From the NCBI GenBank assembly GCA_001724265.1, contig MEDY01000482.1, positions 1-25,058 on the forward strand: a stretch of DNA of 25,058 nt, read 5' to 3'. The notes beneath the pieces were generated by a model. It worked only from the letters and a program-made list of their open reading frames with translations, was not told the origin of the DNA and did no database searches. How positions within the stretch are numbered: the stretch's first letter is position 1; every line of letters begins with the position of its first letter. Origin of the DNA: Rhizaria sp. SCN 62-66. Lineage: Eukaryota > Rhizaria, unplaced. Below are positions 20,901 through 25,058 of the stretch, piece after piece. The translations under genes and the position numbers were made by a program.

Positions 20901-21516
20901 CGCCGGAGCGACATTCACGGCCGCCTCACCCCCTTCGGCCGCGGCTGCCGCCGCCGCTGCTGCCTCCGCGTCTGCGTCGTCCTCGGGCGCGGTCGGCCTC
21001 ACGCCTGCGCAGCTTGTGCTGCTGCAGCAGGTGCGCGGCGGCGCGTTCGGCGCGCAGGCTGCCGCTGCAGCCGGCGCGGGCGGGAGCGCAGCGGCCACGG
21101 GGCCCGTCGCGATGGGCCCCGGCGCGGGGCTCGGAGTGGCGGGCACGCGCGTCGGCGCCGGACCCGTGTACCCTGGCGCTACTGCCGGCACCGGCGCTGG
21201 CGCTGGCGCGGGTGTTGCTAACGGGGGCCGGGGCGGCCGCACACCTTCATACGGCCAACAGCAGCAGCAACAACAGATGCAGATGCAGCAACAGCAGCAG
21301 ATGCAGCAACAGCAGATGCAGCAAATGCAGGGCTTTGGCCTCGGCATCGGCGGCGTCGGCATTGGCCCCGGCGGCGCTGTCGCGCGCGTGGCGGTGCGGC
21401 CGCAACAGTTCAACATGGGGCTGGGCTTCGGCGTCGGCGTCGGCGGTAGCGGCGCGGGCGGGCTGGGACCGGCGCCGGGACAGGGACAGGGGCCGCAGGG
21501 CGCGGGCCGTCGGTGA
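11929..21516 (+). CDS. Giant LRRC9-like leucine-rich-repeat protein (3195 aa)
   Basis: One uninterrupted frame starts at ATG 11929 (context CCCCACCATG) and ends at TGA 21516. Residues 165-350 carry a first LRR block, preceded by ELEMF and including LTHLTLTDNAIATLP and LTHLYLNRNRL. A linker with SLDGSAVPAAARAA follows at 417-430. Residues 2325-2840 form a second, SDS22-type block (LRVLRLNRNKI, LEVLELSHNRVTSI, LQHLVLSHNKIQAL), with LDGVAVDAAQ and MFAGR at about 2523-2543, closed by an LRRcap-like YRVPSLRVIDGLEV near 2825-2838. The order of these blocks and of short middle motifs (VHVMYLRDSALAVPDAVATI near 1914) matches my memory of LRRC9, about 1450 aa in human. Extra length comes from Ala, Ser and Asp/Glu insertions (about 639-688 and 1323-1371) and a Gly/Gln tail. 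LRRs bind proteins; the family role is poorly known. Confidence 0.88.
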   Translation: MSSHPRAPGAGGPSSSAAPSSLAAAKRAAASGRELDPVRSEHEIAIMARIKKQEQATRDKMAARRARLAPASATEEERALALLLDANGIVPGSGVTAQAYLASPAAAAALAETRALARGLDCASPASAINTSQDGADIGKTAKGSAKPPAAAGPAPALPGTALVYPAVAELEMFQVPGWHRLCTLGRFPALARLEVMLQRIPALEGLAAPAPLLHAFTALTHLTLTDNAIATLPPGALAACPALTHLYLNRNRLAGVLPARLFAAQTRLQVLDLSENPLLSPGRALRCVPRLRSLSLAQTLVAAPAAALAPLRCLETLNLAAAPVASLAQVLALARAHGRTLREFALALPHHGAAPVAAPFTATPAAAAASAAATAAVLAAGGGAAGVLPSAAAAAAPASVVAYQCLLLAAFPAATSLDGSAVPAAARAAAATFLARVHAQASERARALQRAAAAAARRAADARTAQVQTITAALALTPQGATGSVGGGAGIGVGETATALAPALALALALAGEQRAQLFCGRAGAVAGALQSGLGAVLEAAVGLTAAAATNTAAAASEAKTATEASPESDGADIATTAASASASASDAAETGARLAAEARGWGCARAERAALRRLARAQGRARALTLRAGAAAESNQHDDDDDDYADDCSEHKSDDDDDDGANSESNDDGDDEDEDDSNTDGEVNTEQRAAVAAARACPVCARSDLGMFPPSLLPSAAAATAHSHCAAAAALAPRLTAAADGDAAAPESAAVSALAAAAAPLLPLLLTASSPAALLTLEALWTAWASISPADSPKNPENAAAFVAALIKAIPAVAVSGKTVTASASASAPAVDPRALLPLALAARAVLRCLRARALSVRVAALTARLAAGAAVSGFVTDKNNSNNNSSSISSGSGMGWFRTALEAAAAAESALAAALPLATVGTVTTDAADCVASGGAAQNLAAAAGAGAGVVALLAAAAGGAVTTAPPLSPGGSAAGADSDCAAGSSNSSSSAKELGLRLSTAAPAATTAVSPFAVAAVAGAGALPAAATLSAADAALSASFSQLFLQPQTAIQSKNGDSGASAVTARLVSVRRVSSVPAQQRFCSALATRAAAGAALTTALAAAARTQPLAAQQQQVAAATAGDAGGGGHTMGALWETTPARRAPAQSLLNGFMPPAMIAQPSNTGAGTGAGSGSVSGSAQPQLLSPSPLVSPSPLPQPSPLPGCVATATAAATAAVSAAAGAVCTRSQSGSCYGLPGFTDPQDCELLWWIPPATRAAAFALAAQSGSGSGSGSRAAAARAGRAAAAAARGEVARAAVTVSGRALWFSDPVAAAAAADAEADADADADADHDDDDDSESAVVAIETADGGNHDGEEEDEDDEEDDEDDTGVSFGRASLESLHSAAVAEAAALSASAAETSPTAALLLAAVGGAGVMPPLRPLVRAHNSHATNASASKGASSSAAKKRARVRARARTLGLLRSAPASGTAPVLLDCALPRRAPGAATHSATGVTLLTDSLPLAAAAFCAPLLSSQSQFHPHLKSDDKGSGGAKQRGADWEWRRVGSRTVLVTALLVKAYPGACAALPDAAALAPSAVTPLSFASAASALPRHVLSAPSPAPLAAFASPGAAQTERLLRSLAAEPVAAGEEAHPVISAAAAALPGLLAATAAAAASAGLGSAALVPSGGSRRSGAAYASAAAQASAAVAAAAASAAAAPAALSALSAIAPVWGGAPVWPPLLPLHVGPRTAHPLSRASAAAAACAAPFPAPLAPAAVQGAAGAAAAAAVTNAELQFLALHRPALAPFFPLPPGAHSARAAPAAPALTSAAGSGSGSSSAVAGLSVADLTCLSNKGAFVSIDTCAPAPAPAHPFAPAAAAAAAAAGASAGAGGVQDAVVPAADSLLRTLPLPLPQAASARSTGDGDGANGGGNVHVMYLRDSALAVPDAVATIEITVPRYAWRRRACSQPAADTKSAKPAADSAVNADAALRSAVAATGFALASNTSNISTALVPVSAASKAASAALSAPASWLHGPLRALATVRRAEAAAAVAAAAALRLFSNTSTGNKTKAETGFPVAASVSAAVAAVLSSADSSLFSTADVLPAPSAVAVAAKLTAAAPAPAQSLSALVERNARVSQPLRARALLPALAKALAAAESKAKDGGKNKHSAADAFAAVAAAVGAAAGAALPSTTTSAPQITGVGTGTGVGLYLDDVPSLLVAGSARCEALSDDTELLVPAAVPVAATATGAGAGATGGAGCVTAPFARDWALAPATVRAVTAALGSALAAKDTAADGDSHGAAVRALVVRPSAESGDPALSPAAAALLADSLSLAHTPLGAGAPPPLASLSLRAPALVRLDVSHCRLASLAGVEALRGLRELCASDNALADVAPLAGLRALVLADVSRNRLQSLAPLAALPALATLLCEGNALSSLASLVPVAPAASTASAAPVSVLRALYAGANALRPRDQVSALAALSALQVLDLTDQTAAPASALSPRGGGSGVGALAEWGGADEGDVSAGPAAARLWLVYSLPRLRALDGVAVDAAQTAAAREMFAGRATVTTLTDALRLAPGPLASLAAALRSLTSLDLSSRRLRSVSIVTGAACPALRTLILDDNALEDLTSLRAIPTLRVLRLNRNKIVAANAAAVGDTAATGGPWLAQLYPQLEVLELSHNRVTSIADLRLGGLSALIALGLEGNQVRRVSGLSALPALQHLVLSHNKIQALDERSFAGVTTLRELQIESTGLRSLAGLGYHPALLALFIGGNRVGDLGEIAYLAPPPPPPVYPGDPALAAADPLWQQTLQQYAALAPSGCPQLAEIGLRGNPLARKQLLRRTLIYRVPSLRVIDGLEVSPEERDRVAAFYAPPPPPLGPDGLPLFPFTMQQQQQQMQFAGGYGGAQFQPQQGYYHQGDPAAAAAGWAATAQGLAYAAGAGASGASSGGYGGTVVSYHQHQFGGGGGGAAVNNGNAGLMGVAAALPSRMGGPAPGASHGHVAHGHYVNNPSTAGATFTAASPPSAAAAAAAAASASASSSGAVGLTPAQLVLLQQVRGGAFGAQAAAAAGAGGSAAATGPVAMGPGAGLGVAGTRVGAGPVYPGATAGTGAGAGAGVANGGRGGRTPSYGQQQQQQQMQMQQQQQMQQQQMQQMQGFGLGIGGVGIGPGGAVARVAVRPQQFNMGLGFGVGVGGSGAGGLGPAPGQGQGPQGAGRR
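13843..13990 (+). repeat. Asp/Glu-rich low-complexity tract (GAC/GAT runs)
   Basis: Runs of GAC, GAT and GAA codons encode blocks such as HDDDDDDYADD and DDDDDD, mixed with Ser and Asn. It sits between the first LRR block and the first long Ala-rich insertion of the LRRC9-like protein, followed at once by a CPVC pair. Confidence 0.8.
15895..16045 (+). repeat. GACGCT hexanucleotide repeat and acidic tract
   Basis: GACGCT repeats four times from about 15901, encoding DADADAD, then runs into Asp/Glu stretches (HDDDDDSES and EEEDEDDEEDDEDD). Like the first acidic tract it looks like an in-frame expansion in a disordered insertion of the LRRC9-like protein. Confidence 0.75.
21256..21330 (+). repeat. 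CAG/CAA/ATG glutamine-methionine repeat
   Basis: CAGCAGCAG and CAACAGATGCAG units encode Q-runs spaced by Met near the C-terminus of the LRRC9-like protein. A shorter related tract (MQQQQQQMQF) lies at about 20533-20562. Confidence 0.85.
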
Positions 21517-22777
21517 GTCCGTGAGTCACTGACTGTCAATCAACAAAGCAAGGCAATCTCGAGACAGGTGTTGCAACATGTTTTTTTTCTGGTTGTTGTT
21601 GACAAATTTGATCGAAAAATAGGTTTTTTTACATTAGCGTTTCTGATAACTGTTATGATTTATTCAACAGGAATACAATTAGTCTATATACGTACTATCA
21701 AGTTTCGATGAAAAGTTACAACGTCGTCGTTGTCGTTGTAGTTGTGACCGTACCTCAGTGGTGAAGTCATGGATTTAGCAATTGAAAGCACATTTCTAAC
21801 ACGCATTGAAAGCAAACGTTGTTTCATAAATATATCTTCAAGTCACATATCAACCAGTGACAAGTCACCTGACGCTTTCATGATGCGGAATCATGCATAA
21901 CTCCAGCATTTAAGATCAAGCATCATTCTCGTTGATTGATACATGTATGCATTATGTGTGTCTATTTTGATGAAATTTTCAAATGCATTAGTTCAAAGTT
22001 GTCACTAAATTTAGTAGTGTGTATTTACTCGAGAGAATGACACATAATTTGATTTGCACAGAGTGTCTGGTCAAACCGTGAGACTCAAATTAAACAAATG
22101 AAATAAATGAGAAGAGAAGTGCAACGCGCAAAATAAGACTATTTAGACACGGTGTGCGAGCATGCGAGCGTGCCTGGTGAACGAACGAAGAGCAACACTG
22201 CTGGCTGCTGCAAAGTATTTATCTAATCGTCAGTGTCTTAACGCTTCAACGAGTCTCCTTGCACCTACCTATTACGCACTACTTAAGAGTAAAATAACGT
22301 ACAATAGGTCAGCATAAGCGCGAGAGTATTTGAGCGACAACAACAGCGACAACGACGGGCAACAGCAACAGCAGCAGTAGAAGCAGATACAGCGAGAGGA
22401 TGAACTAAAGGGGGCCAGCAAAGGTGGCGCGCGCATACACATACACCAGTTTTGGTTGGTTGTGATTTGTGGTTTTTGAAAAGGGGTTTAGTGGTGCGTA
22501 AGTAAAGAAAAAAACGAGGCAGAAGCAAAAACTGGGAAAAGCAACAACAAAGCTGGACAGAACAAGATAAGAGGGAATTGCGCCGAAACGTAATATTTCG
22601 GCCGACGCATCAAAAACGAGCAAACAAGCACGACATGCAGTATTTAAAGCGAAATAACGGTTGCTGTAGCACATTCGCAACTCGTCTAGCTCTGCGTTCG
22701 CATTTTTCTTTAGCTAGGCATTGTTTTAAAACTTAGCAGAGCAAAGCAAAGCTTCGCATCGCTGAAATTTGCTTCGC
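21517..22777. other. Convergent intergenic region, no supported gene
   Basis: These 1.26 kb separate the stop codons of two converging genes. The DNA is AT-rich, with scattered T-runs, a (GTCGTC)-like stretch near 21722-21742, an AATAAA on the plus strand at 22102-22107, a TTTATT (AATAAA on minus) at 21659-21664, and a CAA/CAG-like microsatellite at about 22338-22385. Short minus-strand open frames at 22283-22680 are low in complexity and lack any family resemblance. I found no cloverleaf or other recognisable RNA. Confidence 0.5.
22102..22107 (+). promoter_or_regulatory. Candidate polyadenylation signal of the LRRC9-like gene
   Basis: AATAAA on the plus strand, 586 nt after the stop codon. 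It is the only plus-strand AATAAA I noticed in the region; use is unproven. Confidence 0.2.
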
Positions 22778-24217
22778 TTAGTAATCGAGGTCGCGGTTGT
22801 ACTCGAAGTGCGCGGCCGAGAGCTCATCGCGCGGGCCGTGGCTGTGCTGGATGAGGGTCATCCAGTCCTTGATGCTGGCCTCGGCGGTGAGGCGGCCCGA
22901 GCGGTTCTGCTCCCAGATCGCCAGCGCGTCCTGCACCGTCTCGCCGTTGAACATGGTCGCCGTGTTGGTCTGCTTCCACTCCCACTCGAAGTGCGTCTTG
23001 TTCTTGATCTCCATCATGCCGTAGCCGTACGAGAGGAAGTACTGCGCCACGCTGCCCTTGTACGGCGCGAGCCCCTTGGAGATCTTCTCCTGGCAGCCGG
23101 GCGAGCCGACGACGATCTGCGTCCAGAACGACGGATCCGTGAAGAGATGCTCGTCCTCGAACGTCTGGATGTTGCGCCGCAGCCCCGGGAAGAGGCGCTG
23201 GTAGTTGTGCTGGTGTCCGCACACGAGGACGTCGACGCCGTACTTGTGCGCCAGGATGCGGAAGTCGGTGTAGTCGACCTCGTCCTGCCAGTCGCACTTG
23301 TGCGCCAACATCACAATCCACGGCGTCACCGAGCGGCGCTTGTTGGCAGCGATGAGGTCCTTCTCCAGCCACGCGAGCTGGCGCTTCTGCTGGCCCGGGT
23401 CGGGGAAGTACGAGTACACCTCGGTGTCGATCGTAACCAGGTGCGCCTGCGGGACGTCAAGACTCCACCACAGCGCGGTGTTGGAGCCAGAGGAGCGGCC
23501 AAGCGTCTCGAGCGAGCGGAAGCGCGAGGTGAAGTGGGTGAAGTTGCCCTCCTTCTCGTGGTTGCCGACGACCATGATGTAAGGCATGGCCGTCATAACC
23601 GGCTGCAGCGCCTCGATGAAGTCGTCGCCGCGCACGCCGTTGCCGTTGTGCAGGTCGTAGGCGATGTCGCCAACGTGGATGATGCCGTCGTAGAGGCCCT
23701 TGGCGCCGTCGTCGAGCAGGGTCTTGAGCGACTGCTCCATGTTAGTGTAGCCGTAGTCGCCGTAGATGGCCCACTTCTTGACCGGGCCCGCAGTGAACGA
23801 GTAGGTCGGGGACGTGGCGTCGAGGCCCGTCTCGTGGTCGCCGACGGCGTAGTAGTACTTGGTGCCCGCGGTGAGGCCCTTAAGCACGACAGTGTGCACG
23901 TCCGAGGCGTACTTGAGGTGCTCGAAATGCTTCGACTCGCCAGTCACAACCTTGGACAGCGCGCTCTTGCTGGTGCCGTAGTATACGTTGGTCTTGGGCA
24001 CCTTGGTGTAGGGCGGAAACTTGTGCTGCGTCTGCGCGGCGCTAGAGCCGGTGACATAGGTGAAGACGTAGCTGCCGTCATCGCCCGTGGGGTGGAACAT
24101 GATGTTCATCGGCGTCACGGCCACCATCGCACCGTTGACGGCCGCGGCAGCGGCGTAGGACGCCAGACAAACGAGCAGAAAGGCAACAAAGGGGACGACG
24201 CGAATCATGCCCATCAT
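22778..24217 (-). CDS. Purple acid phosphatase, secreted or lysosomal metallophosphoesterase (479 aa)
   Basis: The product should hydrolyse phosphate monoesters at acid pH using a two-metal centre. All five purple acid phosphatase blocks are present with the seven ligands: GDYG (Asp154), GDIAY (Asp184, Tyr187), GNHE (Asn219), AH (His306) and GHQH (His335, His337). An N-terminal beta-sandwich domain spans about 31-143 (NVYYGTSKSALSKV, LTAGTKYYYAVGD), and the C-terminal block SYGYGMMEIKNKTHFEWEW is typical. Residues 1-26 form a signal peptide (MIRVVPFVAFLLVCLAS then Ala), so it enters the secretory route. N-F-T and N-K-T glycosylation sequons are present. The first ATG in the open frame is at 24217; upstream codons stay open but contain no ATG. 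The reading frame is unbroken and the length is normal. It is convergent with the LRR gene and divergent from the eS8 gene. Confidence 0.96.
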   Translation of the reverse strand: MMGMIRVVPFVAFLLVCLASYAAAAAVNGAMVAVTPMNIMFHPTGDDGSYVFTYVTGSSAAQTQHKFPPYTKVPKTNVYYGTSKSALSKVVTGESKHFEHLKYASDVHTVVLKGLTAGTKYYYAVGDHETGLDATSPTYSFTAGPVKKWAIYGDYGYTNMEQSLKTLLDDGAKGLYDGIIHVGDIAYDLHNGNGVRGDDFIEALQPVMTAMPYIMVVGNHEKEGNFTHFTSRFRSLETLGRSSGSNTALWWSLDVPQAHLVTIDTEVYSYFPDPGQQKRQLAWLEKDLIAANKRRSVTPWIVMLAHKCDWQDEVDYTDFRILAHKYGVDVLVCGHQHNYQRLFPGLRRNIQTFEDEHLFTDPSFWTQIVVGSPGCQEKISKGLAPYKGSVAQYFLSYGYGMMEIKNKTHFEWEWKQTNTATMFNGETVQDALAIWEQNRSGRLTAEASIKDWMTLIQHSHGPRDELSAAHFEYNRDLDY

Positions 24218-24710
24218 TTGCCTTGGTCTATACCAAGAGAAACAAGAGAAAAAAACAAAAGCGGGTCTCAGTGAGCGGCCATTTGAATCCTGAGCACGTG
24301 GTTCAGAGCAGGTCAACAAGGAGACTACAAAGGGGGCAGTATGCACTCATGCCTGGGGTCCCTGCGCATAAAAAAAAATGATCCAATAGAGCTAACTTCA
24401 AGAACATCTAAAACACAACTTTCAAACCAAACCATCGTTCTCAATCCAGTCATTTTCAATTCCTAGATATCCCTCTCTCGTCATTGTGACGCGTTTGAGC
24501 AAGCGAGGAGGGGTCGGAGACAGACAGCAGGCGACGTCTGGTTCGCAAAAAGTCGTGACTTCTGGAGAGTGACCGTGGGTCGAATATTAGCCGGACCTCA
24601 ATTAGGCAGGCGACGAATTAGTCCTCCGCGCTTTGGAGCGGGGCGGTTCACGACAGTCGAGGTGACCAAACAGGGTCTTTTGTCTGAACTAACCAACAGG
24701 TTCTGCTCAA
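24218..24710. promoter_or_regulatory. Divergent promoter region between purple acid phosphatase (-) and eS8 (+)
   Basis: The two start codons are 493 nt apart and point away from each other. On the minus strand a long pyrimidine run (24238-24258) leads into GGTATAG ending at 24228, a strong 3' splice-site look-alike 10 nt before the phosphatase ATG. It overlaps an inverted repeat CTTGGT-CTAT-ACCAAG at 24222-24237. CACGTG lies at 24295-24300 and an A9 run at about 24369. No separate gene is supported. Confidence 0.45.
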
Positions 24711-25058
24711 ATGGGTACGTAATAACTGCTACGCGTATTTTCTTTCTCGCATGTTTCTGCGCATGGGTGTGTCGATCGCTTTCGGCGTAGAGATACTATT
24801 CTGAAGTCTTCGTCCCCGCAAAGACACTGGGGGCTCGCTCTCTGCTCAGCTCTCGACCCGTCTCGCCCCCCCTGTGCCCTGTGCTCATCTGATTGCCCTG
24901 TCGTTGTGTTGTGTGTGTGTTGTATAGGTATTACTCGTAACTCTCGTCACAAGCGCCGTTCCACCGGTGGCCGTCGCGCTGTCCACCAGATGAAGCGCAA
25001 CTACGAGCTCGGCCGTCCTTCCGCCAACACCAAGCTTGTCGGCGACAAGAAGCAGGCT
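24711..25058 (+). CDS. RPS8: 40S ribosomal protein eS8 (RPS8), 5' part, spliced; 3' end outside window
   Basis: Exon 1 is ATGG at 24711-24714 and exon 2 starts at 24928. Joined, they read [16 protein letters not shown] and then [13 protein letters not shown], which matches the conserved N-terminus of eukaryotic and archaeal S8e (human begins MGISRDNWHKRRKTGG and has YELGRPAANTK). eS8 is a small-subunit ribosomal protein that binds 18S rRNA. Forty-five residues are inside the window and the frame is open at its end. The only in-frame start is the spliced ATG, because the frame of exon 2 has no ATG upstream that restores the conserved MGI. The intron falls after the first base of codon 2. Confidence 0.95.
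24715..24927 (+). other. Spliceosomal intron (213 nt) in the eS8 gene
   Basis: GTACGT at 24715 and TGTATAG ending at 24927 give a GT-AG intron, phase 1, that joins ATG G to GT ATT. A pyrimidine-rich run (CTCGCCCCCCCTGTGCCCTG near 24861-24880), a possible branch site CTGAT near 24888 and a GT-rich stretch precede the acceptor. Removing it restores the conserved eS8 N-terminus exactly, which makes this the best-supported intron in the window. I see no C/D or H/ACA box snoRNA in it. Confidence 0.93.

Noticed and set aside
22283-22680. Small minus-strand genes in the convergent spacer
   Set aside because: The open frames are short, overlap each other and show only low-complexity sequence.
22769-24274. 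Plus-strand 501-codon open frame antisense to the phosphatase
   Set aside because: It mirrors the phosphatase codons. GC-rich third positions remove stops from the opposite strand, and the peptide has no family motifs while the minus strand has all catalytic residues.
24569-24790. Small plus-strand open frame upstream of eS8
   Set aside because: It runs across the eS8 start exon and into the intron in another frame, and has no family resemblance.

Overview
This window looks like nuclear DNA of a microbial eukaryote of unknown lineage. The signs are a spliceosomal intron inside an eS8 ribosomal protein gene, a Pol III type elongator tRNA-Met, a secreted purple acid phosphatase, AT-rich intergenic DNA and very GC-rich exons full of alanine, glutamine, serine and aspartate tracts. 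TGA and TAA are used as stops. I see no bacterial operon structure, CRISPR array or mobile element.

Layout, left to right. (1) 1-2662 (+): the 3' part of a gene for a degenerate, ankyrin-like helical-repeat protein, in two reading frames that must be joined by an intron or an indel near 1244-1352. (2) 2663-3711: intergenic DNA with a GC-rich island and tRNA-Met(CAT) on the minus strand at 3124-3196. (3) 3712-11404 (+): a very long Ala-rich, low-complexity protein with ankyrin-like units. Its frame is interrupted by one in-frame TAG (4609) and one frame change near 7600. (4) 11405-11928: AT-rich upstream region with repeated TATAG motifs. (5) 11929-21516 (+): an uninterrupted 3195-codon gene for a giant LRRC9-like leucine-rich-repeat protein. 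(6) 21517-22777: a 1.26 kb convergent intergenic region without a supported gene. (7) 22778-24217 (-): purple acid phosphatase with signal peptide and all metal ligands. (8) 24218-24710: divergent promoter region. (9) 24711-25058 (+): 5' end of the ribosomal protein eS8 gene, with a 213-nt intron that interrupts the second codon; it runs off the window.

The genes do not form an obvious pathway. Two neighbouring genes (1 and 3) both carry ankyrin-like units and a Cys cluster and may be related. The LRRC9-like protein belongs to a conserved but poorly characterised eukaryotic family; here it is more than twice the usual length because of low-complexity insertions.

The points most worth checking are the single TAG and the frame change inside the 3712-11404 gene (error, intron, pseudogene or recoding), the LRRC9-like giant, and the TATAG-type elements upstream of several genes, which resemble the 3' splice site seen in the eS8 intron. 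I did not find convincing evidence of a wholly new biological system.
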